Assembly: GCA_025924845.1 (NCBI GenBank)
Contig: JAICHN010000049.1
Coordinates: 1 to 18,202 of the forward strand
Reading direction: 5' to 3'
From: Chloroflexota bacterium
GTDB taxonomy: Bacteria > Chloroflexota > UBA5177 > JANWHV01
DNA length: 18,202 nucleotides
In this document: positions 14,156 through 18,202 of the stretch, piece after piece
Layout: each line of letters opens with the position of its first letter
Position numbering within the stretch: position 1 is the first letter of the stretch
The notes under the pieces: model-generated
Databases searched by the model: none
What the model was told of the DNA's origin: nothing
The model's input: only the letters and a program-made list of their open reading frames with translations
Translations under genes and position numbers: made by a program

Positions 14156-14980
14156 CTATTCGGAGAATTCGTCCCCCAGTTCGCCCACGTCGTCGCCCTC
14201 GTCGATCGTGAGTTCATCGTCGATTAGGGCCTCTTCGTCGTCTTCGAGGCCGCGCTCATAGCGGATCAGGGTGTCCTTAATATAGGCCTTGAAGCTGCTG
14301 CTGGTCTCGGGCGGGAAGGAGACCCTGCCGGTGAGTTGTGGCGACTGGTAGGTCTCGCGGATCATGACCCTGACATATCGGCCCTCCACGCGCACCACGG
14401 CGGCCGCATACTCGTTGCCGCCTTCGAGGAGTTCGATCAGCCGCCCACTCAGCTTGCCGTCCAATGCGCCAAGCTCGTGTCCCGAGGTCGTAGCGACGAG
14501 GAGCAGATCCTCGCGCCGGGTCAGGGTAAGCCGATCGCCGGCGGAGATGCCGGCCAGAATATCGGCCGGAACACTGGTAAAGATCGAGCGGGCCACGGTC
14601 TTTCCGGTCTCCTCGATGAAGAACCGGGCATCAACCGAGTCATGATGGTCGCGTGACACCGCGATAGTGGTCGCTTTGATCAGATTCAAGCGGTTGGCGT
14701 TCCGCTGCGCAATCACATTGCCGGGCTCGATCTCCAGCGCCTTGGCGTAGGCGCCGCGGGCATCCTGCATCCTGCCCAGTTCGGCAAGTGCCTTACCCAT
14801 GCGGTTCCACGCTTCGACATCCGCGTCAAACTGCTGCACCAGGCGACGGTTGGTTTCCGCCGCTTCCTCCCAGGCATTACGCATGGCCAGTTCGATCGCC
14901 CGTTCCACCAGTTGGCGGCGTTGCCGCTGTCGCTCTTCTTGTTGCATGTCATTCATCGTCGTTCCATCATTCCTTTCCAT
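14156..14980 (-). CDS. TPR-domain protein of unknown function
   Basis: The 274-residue soluble protein begins with a charged Gln/Arg/Glu-rich helix, then about two TPR units at about 25-95 (AWEEAAETNRRLVQQF and VEAWNRMGKALAELGRMQDARGAYAKALEIEPGN). The middle region (about 115-215) is beta-rich (ARSIFTSVPADILAGISAGDRLTL). The C-terminus is strongly acidic (EGDDVGELGDEFSE). TPRs bind protein partners. No catalytic motif is visible. Similar TPR proteins beside miaB occur in Chloroflexota in my memory, but no function is assigned. ATG 14980 and ATG 14956 are both possible starts; neither has a clean Shine-Dalgarno. It is 73 bases downstream of miaB on the same strand, so probably co-transcribed. 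Confidence 0.8.
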   Translation of the reverse strand: MERNDGTTMNDMQQEERQRQRRQLVERAIELAMRNAWEEAAETNRRLVQQFDADVEAWNRMGKALAELGRMQDARGAYAKALEIEPGNVIAQRNANRLNLIKATTIAVSRDHHDSVDARFFIEETGKTVARSIFTSVPADILAGISAGDRLTLTRREDLLLVATTSGHELGALDGKLSGRLIELLEGGNEYAAAVVRVEGRYVRVMIRETYQSPQLTGRVSFPPETSSSFKAYIKDTLIRYERGLEDDEEALIDDELTIDEGDDVGELGDEFSE

Positions 14981-15053
14981 GGTTGAGCATCGGCTGTCGC
15001 CGTGCCGCCGCTCGGGCCGGGTACTCGGCGGACTCGCGCCGGCGATCGATCGC

Positions 15054-16343
15054 TCAGGCTGGGACGCCTTGTAGAGCCCAGGGACCGGTTTTCTCGATCC
15101 GGACCGGGATCAGTCGGCCTTGTAGTTTTTCCTCCGCCCGCGGCATATAGACCAGCTTGCCGGTGCGGGTACGCCCGCGCCATTGCGGCACGTCGCGGCG
15201 GGCCGACTGCGTGTCCTCCACCAGCACCTCCACGGTGGCATGGAGCAATCGCTCGTTGTGCTCGGCGGCGATCGCCTGTTGCAGTTGGTCCACGCGCTTG
15301 AGGCGATCATCCTTCACCGCCTGCGGTACGTCGTCCTCCCATGTGGCCGACACGGTGCCCTCGCGTGGAGAGTAGGCAGCCACGTGTACCTTGTCGAAGC
15401 GACAGGCCGCGAGCACCGCCAAGGTGTGCTCGAGTTGCTCTTCGGTTTCGCCGGGGAAACCGACAATGACATCGGTAGAGAGGGCCACGCCGGGCACGCC
15501 GGCGCGAATGCGCTCCACCAACCGGAGGCAGGACTCACCGGTATAGCCTCGACGCATCCGCCGCAATACCGTGTCGTCACCGGATTGAATGGCGATGTGA
15601 ATATGCTCGCATACATGGGGAAGCGCGGCCACGGCATCGATGAGGCGCTGATCCATATCGCGAGGATGCGAGGTCATGAAGCGCACGCGCTCAATGCCCG
15701 GCACGGCATCCACGGCCTCAAGCAACTCGGCCAGATGGCTACGCACCGAGAGATCCCGACCGTACGAATCTATATTCTGGCCGAGCAGGGTTACCTCACG
15801 TACGCCGCGTTCAGCGAAGCGCTGTGCGTCCTCGACCACCTCGGCCACGGGGCGGCTGCGCTCCCGGCCCCGCCGATAGGGAACGATACAGTAGGTGCAG
15901 AACTTGTTGCAGCCTTGCATTACGGTAAGGTAGGTGGCGACAGGCTGCTCATAACTCATCATAGGATCGTGGACCAGGGGCAGCCCGAGCACCTCCTGTG
16001 CCTCCAGTTGGCTGAGGAAATGGTCGAGCGCGCCGGGCCGGAAGAAGAAATCGACCATGGGCAACTTGCGTTCCATCGCCGCCAGATCCGGTTCGACCGA
16101 ACAGCCGGTAAGCGCGACCATCAAGTCGGGATCTTGCCGTTTCCGGGCCAAGAGCCTGCTCAGTTGGCCCTGTACACGTTGCTCGGCGCTCTCGCGCACG
16201 GTGCAGGAATTGAGGATCACCAGATCCGCGTCGTCCATGGACGCGACGGGGCTGAGCCCGCGCTCGTGCAACGCCGTACTGATCGCCGTGCTCTCGGCGA
16301 CATTCATCTGGCAGCCTATGGTCCATACATGGAAACGGTGCAT
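15054..16343 (-). CDS. miaB: tRNA-2-methylthio-N6-dimethylallyladenosine synthase MiaB
   Basis: The 429-residue radical-SAM enzyme adds a methylthio group to i6A37 of tRNAs reading UNN codons. The N-terminal UPF0004 domain carries the three auxiliary-cluster cysteines C11 (TIGCQMN), C47 (LNSCTV) and C81 (LTGCSV). The radical-SAM cluster is C145-x3-C149-x2-C152 in MQGCNKFCTYC, followed by VPYRRGRERSR. Family motifs VTLLGQNIDSYG, MTSHPRD, HIAIQSGDDTVLRRMRRGYT and VGFPGETEEQ all follow, and a C-terminal TRAM domain starts at about 365. TIGCQMN and GQN-DSYG argue for MiaB over MtaB or RimO. A good promoter and GGAGGG lie upstream. The bundle of these residues makes activity likely. Confidence 0.95.
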   Translation of the reverse strand: MHRFHVWTIGCQMNVAESTAISTALHERGLSPVASMDDADLVILNSCTVRESAEQRVQGQLSRLLARKRQDPDLMVALTGCSVEPDLAAMERKLPMVDFFFRPGALDHFLSQLEAQEVLGLPLVHDPMMSYEQPVATYLTVMQGCNKFCTYCIVPYRRGRERSRPVAEVVEDAQRFAERGVREVTLLGQNIDSYGRDLSVRSHLAELLEAVDAVPGIERVRFMTSHPRDMDQRLIDAVAALPHVCEHIHIAIQSGDDTVLRRMRRGYTGESCLRLVERIRAGVPGVALSTDVIVGFPGETEEQLEHTLAVLAACRFDKVHVAAYSPREGTVSATWEDDVPQAVKDDRLKRVDQLQQAIAAEHNERLLHATVEVLVEDTQSARRDVPQWRGRTRTGKLVYMPRAEEKLQGRLIPVRIEKTGPWALQGVPA

Positions 16344-16370
16344 GTAAGAGAGCCCTCCAGGGGCTTAAGC

Positions 16371-16400
16371 AATGTAGCGACCACCGCTCAACGCTGTCAA
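16371..16400 (-). promoter_or_regulatory. miaB promoter
   Basis: TTGACA (16400-16395), an 18-base spacer and TACATT (16376-16371) on the minus strand give a start near 16364, about 20 bases before the miaB ATG, with GGAGGG between. Confidence 0.7.
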
Positions 16401-16417
16401 TTGTACACCGTGGTCGG

Positions 16418-16447
16418 TTGCCGGTCTCTTCGGGGCCGTGATATAGT
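16418..16447 (+). promoter_or_regulatory. tRNA-Val promoter
   Basis: TTGCCG (16418-16423), an 18-base spacer and TATAGT (16442-16447). Predicted start near 16454, about 78 bases before the mature tRNA. It is divergent from the miaB promoter. Confidence 0.6.
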
Positions 16448-16531
16448 GACCCTAATCATGGCACGCCGTTGCTGCCGGACACGGCCTGCAACGGTCCATG
16501 TGTGCCCGGATCCCCTATAGGGTATCAGATC

Positions 16532-16608
16532 GGGCGAATAGCTCAGTTGGTTAGAGCGTCCGGTTTACACCCGGAAGGTCACAGGTTCGAGCCCTGTTTC
16601 GCCCACCA
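16532..16608 (+). tRNA. tRNA-Val (anticodon UAC), CCA encoded
   Basis: Complete cloverleaf: acceptor GGGCGAA/TTCGCCC, D stem GCTC/GAGC, anticodon stem TCCGG/CCGGA with loop TTTACAC (anticodon TAC, reads GUA and by wobble other Val codons), variable AGGTC, T stem ACAGG/CCTGT with TTCGAGC loop. The discriminator is A at 16605 and CCA is encoded at 16606-16608. All stems are fully paired, so it looks functional. Confidence 0.96.
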
Positions 16609-16714
16609 GACTTTGGCGCGAGGGAGATTGGTGACGGAAACGCCGTGACGCGCCGGCCGCATGCGTACCAGAAGCTCTCCATAGGGAAACAACCTCCGGC
16701 AAAGGATAATACCC

Positions 16715-18202
16715 GTGCAAGTCGACGAGCAAGAACGTCCGTCTCCCGCGCGCTTGGGGGCGGGTAGCGGTCGCACCACGCTTCCCAAGGGGACCACCCT
16801 GGCGAAGCGTTACCAAATTAGCCAGGTAGTAGGCCTTGGCGGCATGAGCACCGTGTATGCCGCGCGCGATTTGCACTTCGCCAACACCTTTAAGGCGGTC
16901 GCGGTCAAGGAAATGGCCGATACTTCGAAAAGCGAGCAAGATCGCACCGTGCTCCTGCAAACCTTTGAGCGCGAGGCAAATTTGCTGGCGGGCCTGAGCC
17001 ATCCCGCTATCCCCAAGGTCTACGATTACTTCGCGCAAGGCGGCCAGGTCTATTTGGTACTGGAGTTCATTAAGGGGAACGACCTCGAGACGGTGCTCAA
17101 CGCGAAAGACGAGTTCATCGCGTCGGAGTCGGTCCTTTCTTATGCCTTGCAGATCGTCGATGTACTTTCCTACCTCCACAATCATAAGCCGACCCCCATC
17201 GTGTTCCGTGACCTGAAGCCCTCCAACGTGATGCTGACCGATGACGAGCGGATCGTGCTGATCGACTTCGGCATTGCCAAGGCCTTTCAGGCCAAAACCA
17301 AGGGCACGATGATCGGCACCGAGGGATATTGCCCGCCCGAGCAGTATCGCGGCATGTCCGAGCCGCGGGGCGACCTCTATTCGTTGGGCGCCATGATGCA
17401 CCACATGCTCACGCGGAGCGATCCGCGTCTGGAGGCTCCTTTTACCTTCACCGAGCGTCCCCCCAGCAAGCTGAATCCATCGGTCAGTAAGCAACTGGAA
17501 GCGGTGATTTTGCGTGCGGTGTCCTATCTGCCCGAGGATCGTTTCGCGACTGCCGAGGAAATGCGCGACGCCCTGGCGAGTTGCCTTACCCGACCCCGCA
17601 TCGGCACTCGCCTGATGACCGGGCCCGTGCTGCTCGGATCGGAATCCTCGACCTCGGGGCAGTCGCGCCTGCGCTGGCGTTTTACGGCCGAGGACGAGAT
17701 TCGCTCTACCCCGTTGGTGGTGAACGATACGGTCTATATCGGCGCCTACGACGAGAACCTCTACGCCCTCGATGCCACGCAGGGGGTACTGCGTTGGAAG
17801 TTCGCCACGGAGGGGGGGATCTGTACGACTCCCGCCGGGGTAGGCGACCTGGTGATCTTCGGCTCCGAGGACCAAAATGTCTATGCCCTCGATGCGTCCC
17901 AGCGCGCCGTGCAATGGCTCTTCCAGACCGAAGGAAGGGTGCGCTCCTCCGTTCGCGTGCATGACGACACCTGCTACGTGGGCTCGGATGACGGCCATCT
18001 CTACGCGCTGGACCTGCTGTCCGGGCGTGAGAAGTGGCGCTATCGCACCTGGAAGCCGATGCGCTCCACGCCATGCGTGAGCGGCGCCCTGGTCTATATC
18101 GGCTCCGAGGATACCGCCGTCTATGCCGTAGAGACAGCAGGCGGCTTAATGAAGTGGAAGCAGCAAACGCTGCGTGAGATCACCAGTTCCCCCGTCGTGG
18201 CC
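16715..18202 (+). CDS. Ser/Thr protein kinase with PQQ-like beta-propeller repeats, 3' partial
   Basis: 496 codons are visible and the frame runs off the right edge. The kinase domain is at about 30-300: glycine loop GLGGMSTVY (40-48), VAVKEM with Lys65, RDLKPSN with Asp166 in the catalytic loop, DFG at 184-186, and GTEGYCPPEQYRG as the activation-segment end. The usual HRD is FRD. From about 320 come at least four PQQ-like repeats, each of the form IGxxDxxLYALDxxxGxxxWxF, which build a beta-propeller that normally senses a ligand or binds partners. I see no transmembrane segment between the two parts. GTG at 16715 has AAAGGA at 8 bases spacing. The target and signal are unknown. Confidence 0.92.
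   Translation, partial: MQVDEQERPSPARLGAGSGRTTLPKGTTLAKRYQISQVVGLGGMSTVYAARDLHFANTFKAVAVKEMADTSKSEQDRTVLLQTFEREANLLAGLSHPAIPKVYDYFAQGGQVYLVLEFIKGNDLETVLNAKDEFIASESVLSYALQIVDVLSYLHNHKPTPIVFRDLKPSNVMLTDDERIVLIDFGIAKAFQAKTKGTMIGTEGYCPPEQYRGMSEPRGDLYSLGAMMHHMLTRSDPRLEAPFTFTERPPSKLNPSVSKQLEAVILRAVSYLPEDRFATAEEMRDALASCLTRPRIGTRLMTGPVLLGSESSTSGQSRLRWRFTAEDEIRSTPLVVNDTVYIGAYDENLYALDATQGVLRWKFATEGGICTTPAGVGDLVIFGSEDQNVYALDASQRAVQWLFQTEGRVRSSVRVHDDTCYVGSDDGHLYALDLLSGREKWRYRTWKPMRSTPCVSGALVYIGSEDTAVYAVETAGGLMKWKQQTLREITSSPVVA

Noticed and set aside
15183..16520. 445-residue plus-strand open frame
   Set aside because: Exact antisense of miaB; the protein has no family features and reflects high-GC codon usage.
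16509..16525. Short palindrome CCCTATAGGG before the tRNA gene
   Set aside because: Only 10 bp with no repeat elsewhere in the window; may be chance.
16565..17998. 477-residue minus-strand open frame, ending in GLEPVTFRV
   Set aside because: It is antisense to the kinase gene, and its C-terminal motif is the well-known false peptide made by translating a tRNA gene on the opposite strand.

Overview
The window looks like a piece of a high-GC Chloroflexota-type genome. This is inference: the split b6-type cytochrome complex with c-type cytochromes fused to subunit IV, the kinase carrying PQQ-like propeller repeats, and the Thr/Pro-rich secreted protein with Ig-like repeats all fit that phylum, but no rRNA or other strict marker is present. 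Most of the window is ordinary housekeeping sequence. The left 3.2 kb is accessory: less GC-rich in part, with decayed toxin-antitoxin genes.

Layout. 1-658: toxin-first HigB/HigA-type pair, with the toxin cut by the window edge and the antitoxin frameshifted near its end. 822-2297 (minus): secreted multi-domain Ig-like protein, preceded by a hairpin leader. 2694-3170: a second, dead toxin-antitoxin pair (an excisionase-like antitoxin with an internal TGA, and a truncated PIN-toxin remnant). 3237-4519: a zinc-finger-less DnaJ (CbpA type) coupled to a small MerR/HspR/CbpM-like protein. 4527-7282 (minus): 5-oxoprolinase genes pxpA and a fused pxpB-pxpC whose interdomain linker carries a 77-bp palindromic insertion. 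7395-7826: dUTPase. 7845-8342 (minus): HNH endonuclease, preceded by a strong promoter, a structured RNA of about 185 nt and a Rho-independent terminator. 8741-11107: Lon protease. 11306-14155: respiratory operon (Rieske protein, cytochrome b6, subunit IV fused to two c-type heme domains, small membrane protein). 14156-16343 (minus): TPR protein and miaB. 16532-16608: tRNA-Val(UAC). 16715 to the right edge: Ser/Thr kinase with PQQ-like repeats, incomplete.

How the genes work together. The Rieske/cytochrome b6/subunit IV-cytochrome c genes encode one quinol-oxidising complex that can pass electrons from quinol through the Rieske cluster to tethered c hemes. DnaJ, its MerR-like partner and Lon are protein quality-control genes. 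pxpA and pxpBC together would make an ATP-dependent 5-oxoprolinase. dUTPase, MiaB and tRNA-Val are housekeeping genes.

The most interesting items are the structured RNA and attenuator-like leader before the HNH gene (8381-8602), the palindromic element inserted in frame in pxpBC (5604-5680), the in-frame TAA inside cytochrome b6 (12081-12083), and the subunit IV fusion with a recently duplicated heme c domain. Three or four genes in the window carry inactivating changes. Those in the toxin-antitoxin genes look like real decay; the one in cytochrome b6 is either a base error or a real oddity.
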